The notes: generated by a model not told the origin, from the sequence alone. A stretch of 64,000 nt of DNA from DASQPR01 sp963727415 (GCA_963727415.1 CAVSGF010000010.1:372001-436000); one strand, 5' to 3'. Counted from the stretch's first letter, positions 44,887-53,551 are shown. Made by a program: numbers and translations.

Positions 44887-45416
44887 CCGCGCCAACCACG
44901 TCCGGCAACGCCCGCCCGCTTACGGGCATTGGCACGTCCGGGGCCGTCCGCGCCGCGGCCCCGGACACAGTGCCGTCACTGGCACCGTTGCCCGCGCGCA
45001 CCGTTGCCCGCGCGCACCGCTGCCCGCTCGCGCCGCTGCCCGCTCGCACCGTCGCATGACGCCGCACCGTCGCGGCCCCACCGCCGGCCCGGCTGACGAA
45101 GCGGCGCGGTCGGCCCAGCGGTCAGCGCCCGCAGCCGGGCCAGGAGAGTGCCGCTGAACGGAAAGCACCGCCGGGTTAGGAAAGCACCGCCGGACGGTAA
45201 AGCGGAGCTAGTCCGAAAAAAGAGATAGATCTAAATTAAAAGATGGTGCTAACCCGCCCCGGCAGGCATGTCGTTTTGGACGGTTGACCCGACCAGCGCC
45301 GAACGACAATCATTCCTCTCTATGCGCTGAGTCCATGTGGACGGCGAAGTAATCGACCAGGCTGCCAGGCATGTAACGCCGGGCCGGCTGATCGGCGCTC
45401 GGGCGGGAGCGAGACG
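44887..45416. other. 530-bp gap ahead of the natural-product operon
   Basis: There is no convincing gene here. The left part holds a 16-bp minisatellite. The right part holds a 19-bp direct repeat (ggaaagcaccgccgg at 45160 and 45179), an unusually A/T-rich island (45205-45245, with taaatt at 45232 as a possible -10), and inverted CGGGTTAG (45172-45179) / CTAACCCG (45249-45256) bracketing the island. This is most likely the control region of the aminotransferase-led operon. Confidence 0.55.
44983..45046. repeat. 16-bp minisatellite
   Basis: Four adjacent 16-bp units occur: two copies of caccgttgcccgcgcg followed by two diverged ones (caccgctgcccgctcg, cgccgctgcccgctcg). They are in non-coding DNA after the cysteine-rich protein gene. 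Confidence 0.88.
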
Positions 45417-46766
45417 GTGGACGGCAAGACGGTTGGTGTTGAAACTGCTGGCACGGACGTGACCGGTTTGGGCGCGGCTGGTTTCAGCAGCCCCGGCCAG
45501 GCCGCCGGGGCGCCATCCCCACCACCCCTGGCCGCGCACGGTGGCATTCCGGTGCGCAGCACCCCGTGGCCGACCTACGACAAGGGTGCCGTGTTCGTCC
45601 AGCCCGAGGACGAGGAAGCCGCGATCCGCGCGATCCGCAGCCACCTGTACTTCCGATACGACCACCGGCCACCGCATGAGACCGAATGCGCCCGGTTCGA
45701 GGCGGATCTGTGCGACTTCTTTGACGTCCGGCACGCACTCGCCGTCTCCAGCGGCACCGCCGCACTGGCGCTGGCGATCCTCGCCGCCGGCATCCCGCCG
45801 GGATCACTGATCGCATGTCCCGGCTTCACCTTCGTGGCGACGCCGTCGGCGATCGTGCTGGCCGGCTGCCGGCCCCTCCTGGTCGAGGTGGACGAGGACC
45901 TGAACCTGGACCTCGACGACCTGCGAAGCCGCTGGTCTCCGGAGATCAAGGCGATCATGGTCGTTCACATGCGAGGGTTCGCGTCCGACGTGGAAGCGGT
46001 CGGACGGTTCGCCGACGAGATGGGCGTCCCGGTGTTCGAGGACGCGGTACCTGCCCTGGGCGCCGAACTGAGAGGACGAAAGCTGGGCACGTTCGGCCGG
46101 GCCGGTGCCTTCAGCACCCAATCGGACAAGTCGCTCAACTGCGGCGAGGGCGGGTTCCTGCTCACCAACGACGCTGATCTATACGCTCGGGCGGTGGTGC
46201 TGTCCGGAGCATACGAAGGCCGGGTTCAACGTCACTTCCCGGATCGCCCGTCGCCACTGGAGTCCGACCTCGGACTGCCGCTGCTGAGCTTCCGGATGGA
46301 TGAGATCCGGGCGGCTCTGCTCCGCTCCGAACTAGGCCGGCTGCCGGTGCGGCTGGCCCGGTTCAAAGCCAATTATCAGTACGTCGCGGGCGCCCTCGAC
46401 GGCGTGGACGGCATCGCGATCCGGCGCCCGGTGCAAGCCGATGCCTACCTCGGCGAGGCGTTCATCTTCCGGGTGCCGGGCGGGGACGCCCGGTGGTTCG
46501 CGCACGCCTTGCGGTGCGAGGGCATCGACGCCCGGAACCTGGGCGCTGCCGACGACACCAACGTCCGGGTGTTCTGGAACTGGCGATTCTGCTACGACAC
46601 CGACGATGTCGGCGCGATCCAGGCGATGCTCCCCGCGACCACGCGGTACCTCACCGACGCGGTTGACGTACCGCTGTCATCGACACTGACCCGCGACGAT
46701 TGCGACCACCTGATCGAGGCGGTACGCCGGGTTGCGCGCGTGTCGCGCTCCGTGGCGCTGGCATGA
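45417..46766 (+). CDS. DegT/DnrJ/EryC1/StrS-type PLP aminotransferase
   Basis: This 449-residue fold-type-I aminotransferase has a low-complexity Gly/Ala/Pro N-terminal extension (about residues 1-45). SSGTAALALAILAAGIPPGS binds phosphate of PLP, VFEDAVPALGAE holds the PLP-contacting Asp, and GAFSTQSDKSLNCGEGGFLL carries the Schiff-base Lys (near residue 239). Such enzymes make amino sugars or aminocyclitols, or act on other carbonyls in antibiotic clusters. GTG 45417 follows gggagcgag. It is the first gene of an eight-gene operon, and its stop overlaps the MFS start. Confidence 0.92.
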   Translation: MDGKTVGVETAGTDVTGLGAAGFSSPGQAAGAPSPPPLAAHGGIPVRSTPWPTYDKGAVFVQPEDEEAAIRAIRSHLYFRYDHRPPHETECARFEADLCDFFDVRHALAVSSGTAALALAILAAGIPPGSLIACPGFTFVATPSAIVLAGCRPLLVEVDEDLNLDLDDLRSRWSPEIKAIMVVHMRGFASDVEAVGRFADEMGVPVFEDAVPALGAELRGRKLGTFGRAGAFSTQSDKSLNCGEGGFLLTNDADLYARAVVLSGAYEGRVQRHFPDRPSPLESDLGLPLLSFRMDEIRAALLRSELGRLPVRLARFKANYQYVAGALDGVDGIAIRRPVQADAYLGEAFIFRVPGGDARWFAHALRCEGIDARNLGAADDTNVRVFWNWRFCYDTDDVGAIQAMLPATTRYLTDAVDVPLSSTLTRDDCDHLIEAVRRVARVSRSVALA

Positions 46767-47920
46767 CCACGACGGTCAAGCCGATCGCGGTTCCCAAGCT
46801 CTGGCTCGGCGGCATCTTCGGCGGCCTGTTCTGCGGGTACGCGGGTCTGACCTCGGTGATCCCCGTGCTGCCCAGCTTCACCCGCGAGCGCTACGGTGCC
46901 GGCTCGTTGCTGGTGGGCGCCGCGGTCACCGCGACCGCGATCACCGCCCTGCTGGTCCGTCCGATCGCCGGAACGCTGGCCGACCAGCGCGGGTATCGCC
47001 TGATCATGCAACTGGGCGCGATCGTGCTCGCGGTGGGCGCGGCCGGATACTTCGCGCCGATCGGCCTGACCGGACTGCTCGCCGACCGGCTCGTCCTCGG
47101 AATCGGTGAGGCGGCGCTGTTCACCGCCGGTGCCGCCTGGACGGTGTCACTCGCGCCGCACGAACGCCGGGGCCAGCTCATCGGTCTCTACGGCGTGAGC
47201 ATGTGGGGCGGCATCTCGGTCGGGACCTTCGTCGGAGCCGCTCTCCAACCGCTCGGCTACCCGGCGGTGTGGACGTTCAGCCTGGTCCTGCCATTGGTCG
47301 GATTGGGCCTGGTGAGCCTCGTTCCGGCACCCGCGCCGCCCGGCGGGACACCGGCCCGGGGCCTGCTGCTGCGCCCGGCGGCGCTGCCCGGCACGGCGCT
47401 CGCGCTCGGTGCCGCCGGCTACGCCGGACTGGCCGCGTTCGTGGTGCTGCATCTGCAGGCGCGCGGTGTCCCACACGGTGTCGTGGTGCTGAGCTGCTTC
47501 AGCGCCGTATACGGCCTAACCCGGCTGGTGATCGGCCGGTTGCCGGATCAGCTCGGGCCGCGCCGGTGCGCGGCCTGGTCCGGGGCTGGTGAGGCGATCG
47601 GTCTCGTCATCATCGCGCTGGCACCGAACCTGGTGATCGCGATCATCGGCGGCGTTGTGATGGGAGTCGGCTTCTCCCTGCTGCACCCGTCGTTGGCGTT
47701 GATGGTGATGAACCGCACCGCGGTAGCTCACCGAGGCGCCGCGCTCGGCGCCTACACCTCGTTCTGGGACCTCGGCCTGGCGGTCTGGGGACCGGTGGCC
47801 GGCTTGGTGGTGGTCGGCTTCGGTTACCCGGCCGTCTTCGTCGTCGGCGCCGTATGCGCGGTGGCGGCCGCGGTGTTGGCGCTGCTCATCTCGCAGCCGG
47901 TCGCGGAGGTCTCCGGGTGA
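46763..47920 (+). CDS. MFS exporter
   Basis: The product is 385 residues with 12 predicted helices. RPIAGTLADQRGYR between TM2 and TM3 is the MFS motif A (GxLADRxGxR), with a partial repeat GRLPDQLGPRRC in the second half. It probably exports the cluster product or provides resistance. Starts and ends overlap its neighbours (ATGA with the aminotransferase, GTGA with the sulfotransferase). Confidence 0.92.
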   Translation: MTTTVKPIAVPKLWLGGIFGGLFCGYAGLTSVIPVLPSFTRERYGAGSLLVGAAVTATAITALLVRPIAGTLADQRGYRLIMQLGAIVLAVGAAGYFAPIGLTGLLADRLVLGIGEAALFTAGAAWTVSLAPHERRGQLIGLYGVSMWGGISVGTFVGAALQPLGYPAVWTFSLVLPLVGLGLVSLVPAPAPPGGTPARGLLLRPAALPGTALALGAAGYAGLAAFVVLHLQARGVPHGVVVLSCFSAVYGLTRLVIGRLPDQLGPRRCAAWSGAGEAIGLVIIALAPNLVIAIIGGVVMGVGFSLLHPSLALMVMNRTAVAHRGAALGAYTSFWDLGLAVWGPVAGLVVVGFGYPAVFVVGAVCAVAAAVLALLISQPVAEVSG

Positions 47921-48912
47921 GCGTCAAGGTGCTGTGCCTGACCGGTTGGTGCCGCAACGGCAGCACGATCATCGGCAACGTGCTCGGCGAGGTCCCCGGC
48001 GCGATCCACGTCGGTGAGCTGCACTTTCTCTGGAAGAACGGGTCCGGGCGTGGGGTCAACAGCCGCTGCGGCTGCGGTGCGGAGCTCACCGAGTGCCCGC
48101 TGTGGTCGGCGGTGATCGCCGACGGCATGCCGGCCGGTGCGGACCTCGCCACCTTCGCCGAGCAGGTCATCGGCCACCAGCGCGCCACCGTCCGTACCCG
48201 GCACACCTGGCGTGTCATGCGGCACGGCCCGGACCGCCCGGGCATTCGGGCGCACGCCGATCTGATGACCGCCACGCTGCGATCGATAGCGGATCGCACC
48301 GGCAGCGATCTAGTCGTAGACACCACAAAGATCCCGGGCGAGTCCGCGCTGCTGCCGCACCTCGACGGGATCGAGCCGTACTTCGTTCACCTGGTTCGCG
48401 ATCCGGTGGCGGTGGCGCACTCGTGGCGCGCGCCGAAGGATTACGTGTACGCGATGCCGGCCGCGAAGAGCACGGCGTACTGGGTCGGCTTCAACGCCGC
48501 CGCCAAGGCGCTGATCGACCGCTATCCGGAGCGTTCCATGCTGCTGCGTTACGAGGATTTCGCCGCCGACCCGGCCGGAACCGTGGACGCGCTGCTTGAC
48601 CTGTGCGGTGTCGCCAAGGACGGGAATCCGGTCCATGACCGTGCCGTGAATCTGCACGTCAATCACACCGTGACCGGGAACCCGGACCGTTTCCGTACCG
48701 GATGGACCACGGTCCGGGAGCGCGATGACGGCTGGCGTGCCGGGTTGCCGGTACCCGCGCGGGCCGCCGCGATGGCGCTGTCGTGGCCGCAGCGGCGGCG
48801 CTACGGCTACCGCTACCGGCCGGCCGATCTGCGCGTGGTGGGTAACCCGCACCGACGTGATGACGAACCGGAACGAGACCGCCTGGAGGGCAGCGTTGGA
48901 TCTGGGACTTGA
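47917..48912 (+). CDS. PAPS-dependent sulfotransferase
   Basis: The product is 331 residues. The 5'-phosphosulfate-binding loop is near the start (LTGWCRNGSTIIGNVLGEVP, about residues 6-25), the 3'-phosphate motif is HLVRDPVAVAHSWRAPKD (about 154-171), and a Cys cluster CGCGAELTECPLW sits near residue 50. A C-terminal tail of about 30 charged residues (from PADLRVVGNP) looks disordered. It likely transfers sulfate from PAPS to a hydroxyl or amine of the natural product; sulfotransferases are one of the recurring enzymes beside natural-product encapsulins. GTG 47917 is coupled to the MFS stop. Confidence 0.9.
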   Translation: MSVKVLCLTGWCRNGSTIIGNVLGEVPGAIHVGELHFLWKNGSGRGVNSRCGCGAELTECPLWSAVIADGMPAGADLATFAEQVIGHQRATVRTRHTWRVMRHGPDRPGIRAHADLMTATLRSIADRTGSDLVVDTTKIPGESALLPHLDGIEPYFVHLVRDPVAVAHSWRAPKDYVYAMPAAKSTAYWVGFNAAAKALIDRYPERSMLLRYEDFAADPAGTVDALLDLCGVAKDGNPVHDRAVNLHVNHTVTGNPDRFRTGWTTVRERDDGWRAGLPVPARAAAMALSWPQRRRYGYRYRPADLRVVGNPHRRDDEPERDRLEGSVGSGT

Positions 48913-49723
48913 GGGACGCGTAGCGCTGATCGCCGGCGGGTCAAGCGGCATCGGCCTGGCGATCGCCCGCGAACTGGCCGCCGAGGGCGCGCACGTGGCT
49001 ATCGGCGCCCGCGATAGCGAGCGCCTCAAGGCCGCCGCCGCGCTGATCGAGAAGGACGGCGCCGGGAAGGTCAGCGCGACCAGTGTCGACATCACTGACA
49101 ACGACGCCGCCGGCCGCTGGGTGGACCAGGTGGCCGAGGCGTTCGGCGCGCTGCATATCGTCGTGGTGAGCGGGGGCAGCCCACCGACCGGCCCGGCCAC
49201 TGACTTCACCGCGGGCGACTATGGCGCGGCCATCGACAAGGTGCTGCTTCCAGCCGTCTCGGTGGCACTGTCCGCGCTGCCGCACCTGCGTGCCGCCGGG
49301 TGGGGCCGCCTGCTGTTCGTGGCCTCCGAGACCGCGGCCGTGCCGATCGCGCCTTTGACCCTGTCCGGCGTCACCAGGGCCGCTTTGGTCCGGTTCGCTC
49401 AGGGTCTCGCCGGCGATGTCGGCACGCAGAACATCACGGTCAATGTGCTGGCACCCGGCGGCACCCGGACTCCGCCGATGGAGCGGGCGGCGGCGCACCT
49501 GGCCGGCGACGGCGACGTGGCGGCACAGTTGGCCGCGATGGGTCACCACAACGCTCTGGGCCGGCTTGCCGAGCCGGACGAGGTCGCCGCCGCGGCGGCT
49601 TTCCTGGCCAGCGCCCGCGCCTCGTTCATCACCGGCGGCGTGCACCTGGTCGACGGCGGCGCGAGCGCGATCGGCCCGGAGCAACCGCATCTGCTTGCGA
49701 TCGGCCACGATTCTCACCGGTAA
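48896..49723 (+). CDS. Short-chain dehydrogenase/reductase with altered active site
   Basis: This SDR of about 275 residues has an intact cofactor site LIAGGSSGIGLAIARELAAE and an NVLAPGGTRTP C-terminal segment. The usual catalytic YxxxK is replaced: the aligned stretch reads LTLSGVTRAALVRF, so Tyr is Ser (or Leu) and Lys is Arg. The preceding Ser of LFVASETAA is kept. The enzyme may be a non-canonical dehydrogenase/epimerase or a structural partner. TTG 48896 has ggaggg 5 nt upstream; ATG 48860 is an alternative that overlaps the sulfotransferase by 53 bp. Confidence 0.85.
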   Translation: MDLGLEGRVALIAGGSSGIGLAIARELAAEGAHVAIGARDSERLKAAAALIEKDGAGKVSATSVDITDNDAAGRWVDQVAEAFGALHIVVVSGGSPPTGPATDFTAGDYGAAIDKVLLPAVSVALSALPHLRAAGWGRLLFVASETAAVPIAPLTLSGVTRAALVRFAQGLAGDVGTQNITVNVLAPGGTRTPPMERAAAHLAGDGDVAAQLAAMGHHNALGRLAEPDEVAAAAAFLASARASFITGGVHLVDGGASAIGPEQPHLLAIGHDSHR

Positions 49724-49758
49724 TGCCGCACCGACCGACCACCCCATCTGGAGCAGCC

Positions 49759-50601
49759 GTGCCCGTTTACACCGAGAGCGACGTCAGCGAGTTCTTCGAC
49801 GAAACCACCCAGACCTATCTGAGCTTCTGGGACAGCGAGGGCGTGCTGCATACCGGCTACTTCGCGGGGTCGGATGACCGCGATTACGCCGCCGCCGCGG
49901 ACCGCACCTCGGAACTGGTCGCCACCGATGGCGGCATCGACGCCTCCTCATCCGTGCTCGACGTCGGCTGCGGCTGTGGCAACTTCCTGTTCTACCTGGC
50001 GCGGCGATACGGATGCCGGGGCGAGGGGCTGGACCTCAGCATCGAGCGGATCAAGTTCGCCCAGGACAAGCTCGCCGGCGGCCAGTCCGACGGTGCGGCC
50101 GCGCTCACCTTCCGGCACGGCTCGGCGACCGCGATGCCCTACGACGACGGGGTGTTCACCCACGTGGTCAGCCAGGACGCGCTGTTCCTGGTACCGGACA
50201 AGCCCCGCAGCCATGCCGAGATCTACCGGGTGCTGCGGCCCGGTGGCGTGTTCGCCTTCTCCGACTTCCTGCAGCCGTCCACCCAGATCGGCGAGCGCGC
50301 CCGCCGCCACGTATACGACCGGGTTCGATGGAACGGTGGCTACTCATTCCTCGAATACCAGCAGGCCCTCCTCGACGCCGGCTTCGAGATGGTCTTAGCG
50401 CGCAATCTCGACCAGCACATCCGGCGCACGTACCAGGTTCTCGGAGTGATGGCTCGCGAGCGGGCGGCCGGAGCCGACGGCGCGGTCCGCGACTGGATGC
50501 TGGCCTTCGCCGAGTCGTGCGGCGAGATCGAGGTGGCGATCGACAGCGGCGAGTTCGGCTGGGGAGTTTTTGTCGCGCGCAAACCAGGAGGAACGATATG
50601 A
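49759..50601 (+). CDS. SAM-dependent class I methyltransferase
   Basis: The product is about 280 residues. Motif I SVLDVGCGCGNFLFYLARRY (about 66-85), EGLDLSIERIKFAQDKLAGG, and HVVSQDALFLVPDK/LRPGGVFAFSDF identify a class I methyltransferase of the sarcosine/glycine or UbiE-like group that modifies small molecules. GTG 49759 has ggag 5 nt upstream; ATG 49723, overlapping the SDR stop, would add 12 Pro-rich residues. Its stop overlaps the capsid-like gene (ATGA). Confidence 0.9.
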   Translation: MPVYTESDVSEFFDETTQTYLSFWDSEGVLHTGYFAGSDDRDYAAAADRTSELVATDGGIDASSSVLDVGCGCGNFLFYLARRYGCRGEGLDLSIERIKFAQDKLAGGQSDGAAALTFRHGSATAMPYDDGVFTHVVSQDALFLVPDKPRSHAEIYRVLRPGGVFAFSDFLQPSTQIGERARRHVYDRVRWNGGYSFLEYQQALLDAGFEMVLARNLDQHIRRTYQVLGVMARERAAGADGAVRDWMLAFAESCGEIEVAIDSGEFGWGVFVARKPGGTI

Positions 50602-51467
50602 CGGACACAATCAAGCGCACGATGGCCGACGTGGTGGCGGATCGCCGTGACCAGATGTCGCCGGGACGTGCGTTCGTTGAGGCGACCATCGCGGACGGCA
50701 CGTCGGCATCGGTCGAATTCCCGATCACCATCACGGATTCGCTGACCAGCTCGCGCCGCAAGCCACGCTACCCGTGCCGCAACATGTTCAAGGTCGTCGA
50801 CCTGTCCGACGGCTCTCGTTCGTGGTACTGGCACGAGACCCTGGCGGGGCCGGACGAGCAGACGACCGAGGATGCCGCGCTGCGGCCGGAACTGGCCAGC
50901 CATTACCACCGGTCGCCGATTCCGGAACTGCTGCCGACCACGGCTTGGGTCCGCGTGCCGGACCAGTTGTGGACCGACCCCGAGGCGTACGAGTCGTTTC
51001 TGAACTACCGGCTCATCGTGCGGCTCGCCACTGCCGAGAACCACACCATTCTGTGTGGGCCGCACGGCTTGCTCGCCCATCCGCAGATCGGCCGGATCAG
51101 CGGCAAGGCCCGCTACCGGTCCACCATCCTGGCGGCGTGCGACGAGGTGGAGCAGATGGGCTGTACCGCTGACGGGCTGGTGCTCAATCCCTACGACTAC
51201 TACCGCTATCTCGAAGAGGGCAACCTGATGCGGACCGTCGAGGACAACGGTGTGTTCATCGTGCGGACCCGCCTGGTCCCGCGCGGCACCGCGCTGGTCG
51301 GCGACTTCGGTCACGGAGCGCAGTTGCTCGACTCGGGCCGGTCGGTCATCCGGTTCGCCCAGCCGCCCCCGGGCATGTTTTCGACGCCTGGCCCGGCCGT
51401 CATGGCACAGATCCACGAGCGAGCCGTGGTGAACCTGCCGTTCACGTTCTATCTATGCGAGCTGTGA
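50598..51467 (+). CDS. HK97-fold encapsulin-like shell protein (natural-product encapsulin, Family 3-like)
   Basis: This 289-residue protein reads as an HK97 capsid fold: an N-terminal arm, an E-loop-like region (about 45-95), LPTTAWVRVPDQLWTDPEAY with SFLNYRLIVRLATAENHTIL then CGPHGLLAHPQIG as the P-domain spine helix and following loop, then ADGLVLNPYDYYRY, IVRTRLVPRGTALVGDFGHG, and FSTPGPAVMAQIHERAVVNL ending in PFTFYLCEL, as in phage capsids and encapsulins. No phage genes, protease or portal are near. Encapsulin-type shells embedded in natural-product clusters have been described as Family 3; this gene fits that class by size and setting. aggagg lies 7 nt before ATG 50598. It overlaps both neighbours, so it is made with the tailoring enzymes. 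Confidence 0.8.
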   Translation: MTDTIKRTMADVVADRRDQMSPGRAFVEATIADGTSASVEFPITITDSLTSSRRKPRYPCRNMFKVVDLSDGSRSWYWHETLAGPDEQTTEDAALRPELASHYHRSPIPELLPTTAWVRVPDQLWTDPEAYESFLNYRLIVRLATAENHTILCGPHGLLAHPQIGRISGKARYRSTILAACDEVEQMGCTADGLVLNPYDYYRYLEEGNLMRTVEDNGVFIVRTRLVPRGTALVGDFGHGAQLLDSGRSVIRFAQPPPGMFSTPGPAVMAQIHERAVVNLPFTFYLCEL

Positions 51468-52759
51468 CCGGCCCGGCCGGGAGCGCGTCGGCGGCCGAAG
51501 CGGCCGGCGCGCTCGCCGAGGACCCGCCCGCCACCGATGTGCTGGTGATCGGCGCCGGGATCGTCGGCCTCTGCTGCGCTCACTACCTGCGCGACCGCGG
51601 CCTGACGGTGACCGTCGTGGATCGCGGCGCAGTCGGCGACCCGGAGGCGGCCTCGTCCGGCAATACCGGCTTCGTCGCTCATGGCAGCGGCCCTCTCGGC
51701 GGAAAGCACCCCCTGTTAAGCGGGCTGCGCTCGTCGCTTCGCCCGGATGGTCATCTTGCCATCCCGATGTGGCCCGATCGCGACGCGCGGGCGTGGCTGA
51801 GCGGGTACCGGAGGGCCGATGACACCTCGGCCGCGCTCGTGGCGCTGAAGTCGCTGAGCCTGAACCTGCTCGGGGACCTGAGCGACGGTGGTCCGACGGT
51901 TACCCGGTCGGGGCTGGTGGTGGCGTTTCGGAGTGACGGCGGCTTCCGGGCCGCGGCCCGTGCGGTCCCGATCGCGGCCGAACGCGGGGTGCCGGTCCGC
52001 GTGCTGAGTCGTGACGAGCTGGCTTCGATGGAGCCGGGCGTCGAACTCGCCATCGCCGGCGCGCTCTACCAGGACGGCGCCGCGTTCCTCCACCTGCCCG
52101 ACTTCCTCAACGACCTCGCCGGCCGCCTGACCGCCCGAGGCGTGACGATCATGACCGGTACCGAAGTCACCGCGCTGTCGGCGACCGGTTCACGCGTGAC
52201 GGCGGTCCAGACCAACCGGGGCGAGTTGCGACCCACCGAGGTGGTGATCGCGGCCGGAGCATGGGCTCCGGCCCTGGGCCGGATGCTCGCGATCGACATT
52301 CCGGTGTACCCGGTGAAGGGATACGCCATTACGATGCCGAGCCCGGGCGGTGCGCCGCGCGGGCCGATGTTCCTGCGCGAGGGCACGGTCGCGGTCCGGC
52401 CACTCGGCGATCGGATCCGGTTCGCCGGCAGCCTCGTGATGTCCGGGCGGCCGGGCATCTCGCGGCGCCGGATTCGCGCCATGCTGGCGACGGTACGCGC
52501 CCACCTGCCCGCGATGCGGATCGCACCGGAGCCACACGTCTGGTCCGGCCTGCGCCCGTCCAGCCCGGACAGCCTGCCGCTGATCGGCCGTCCGGCCGGC
52601 TTCACCAACGTGAGCCTGGCCTGCGGCCACGGGCACGTCGGCATGGGGCTGGCGCCCGGCACCGGGCTGCTGGTGGCGCAGTCGATCGCCGGTGAACCGA
52701 GCGCGCTGGATCTCGCGCCGTTCGCGGCCGACCGTTTCGGGCTACGGAGATCACGATGA
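51455..52759 (+). CDS. FAD-dependent amino-acid oxidase/dehydrogenase (DAO family)
   Basis: This 434-residue enzyme has the FAD dinucleotide site DVLVIGAGIVGLCCAHYLRD (about residues 28-47), the SSGNTGFVAHGSGPLGG substrate/FAD segment, VVIAAGAWAPALGRML, and the C-terminal GLRPSSPDSLPLIG ... CGHGHVGMGLAPGTG. It resembles D-amino-acid dehydrogenase/glycine oxidase. Ahead of the Rossmann fold lies an Ala/Gly-rich, probably disordered 26-residue leader. It starts 13 bp inside the shell-protein gene. It may oxidise an amino acid or imine in the pathway. Confidence 0.9.
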   Translation: MRAVTGPAGSASAAEAAGALAEDPPATDVLVIGAGIVGLCCAHYLRDRGLTVTVVDRGAVGDPEAASSGNTGFVAHGSGPLGGKHPLLSGLRSSLRPDGHLAIPMWPDRDARAWLSGYRRADDTSAALVALKSLSLNLLGDLSDGGPTVTRSGLVVAFRSDGGFRAAARAVPIAAERGVPVRVLSRDELASMEPGVELAIAGALYQDGAAFLHLPDFLNDLAGRLTARGVTIMTGTEVTALSATGSRVTAVQTNRGELRPTEVVIAAGAWAPALGRMLAIDIPVYPVKGYAITMPSPGGAPRGPMFLREGTVAVRPLGDRIRFAGSLVMSGRPGISRRRIRAMLATVRAHLPAMRIAPEPHVWSGLRPSSPDSLPLIGRPAGFTNVSLACGHGHVGMGLAPGTGLLVAQSIAGEPSALDLAPFAADRFGLRRSR

Positions 52760-53454
52760 TCGAGTCGGCCACCATCGGCGTGCTGTGCCTGGACACCTCC
52801 TTCACCAAGATTCCCGGCCACATCCGCAACCCGCGCACCTTCGACTTTCCGGTCGAGTACCAGGTGGTCGAGGGGGCGACGCCGGATCGAGTGGTGAATC
52901 AAGGCGATCGCGCGCTGATCGAGCCGTTCATCGACGCCGCCCGTGCCCTGGTCGATCGGGGGTGCGCCGCCATTACCGGGGCGTGCGGCTTCCTGGTGCT
53001 GTTCCAGCGCGAGCTGGCCGACGCGGTACCGGTGCCGGTGTTCACGTCGAGCCTGGTCCAGCTGCCGATGGTGGCCAGCATGATGCGATCCGATCAACGG
53101 GTCGGCCTGCTGGTCGCCCGGAAGGCCGCGCTGACCGGCCGCCATCTGGCCGCGATCGGCGCCGAGGGCATCCCGGTCTGTGTGGCCGGCGTCGAGAGCA
53201 GCGGGGAGTTCCGGGAGGTGATGCTGGAAGGTCGCCGCGACGACCTGGACGCCGCCCGGCTGGAGCGGGAGGTCCTGGCCGAGGTCGACGCGCTGGCCCG
53301 CGATCACCCTGATCTGGGCGCGCTGATCATCGAGTGCACCGATCTGGTGCCGTTCGCGCACGCCATCCAGGCACGGCTGAGGGTTCCGGTATTCGACATC
53401 GTCACCCTGACCGCGATGGTGCACGCCAGCCTGACTCGCCGCCGATACTGCTGA
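52756..53454 (+). CDS. Asp/Glu/hydantoin racemase family protein
   Basis: The product is 232 residues. The two symmetry-related Cys of the racemase fold are in AAITGACGFLVLF (about residue 75) and ALIIECTDLVPFAHA (about 197). VFTSSLVQLPMVASMM and VFDIVTLTAMVHASL are the usual substrate-pocket stretches. It could supply a D-amino acid to the NRPS or process the aminotransferase/oxidase product. Its ATG overlaps the oxidase stop (52756-52759). It is the last gene of the operon and converges on the NRPS. Confidence 0.88.
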   Translation: MIESATIGVLCLDTSFTKIPGHIRNPRTFDFPVEYQVVEGATPDRVVNQGDRALIEPFIDAARALVDRGCAAITGACGFLVLFQRELADAVPVPVFTSSLVQLPMVASMMRSDQRVGLLVARKAALTGRHLAAIGAEGIPVCVAGVESSGEFREVMLEGRRDDLDAARLEREVLAEVDALARDHPDLGALIIECTDLVPFAHAIQARLRVPVFDIVTLTAMVHASLTRRRYC

Positions 53455-53491
53455 GCCAGGCTCGGCACGGTTCGGCCATGGTGTGCCTCAA

Positions 53492-53551
53492 GCGGGTTAC
53501 CTCACGCTGGTTACCTCACGCGGGTTACCTCAAGCGGGTTACCTCAAGCGG
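53492..53551. repeat. 14-bp tandem repeat at the NRPS 3' end
   Basis: Four units of gcgggttacctcaa (with c/a and t/g variants) plus a partial fifth run from 53492. The stop codon of the last NRPS reading frame (53544-53546) lies inside it. The region separates the two convergent operons (gap 53455-53543). Confidence 0.88.

Noticed and set aside
50598..51467. Prophage remnant as explanation of the capsid-like gene
   Set aside because: There are no portal, terminase, protease, tail or integrase genes within 20 kb, and the gene is translationally coupled to biosynthetic enzymes on both sides.
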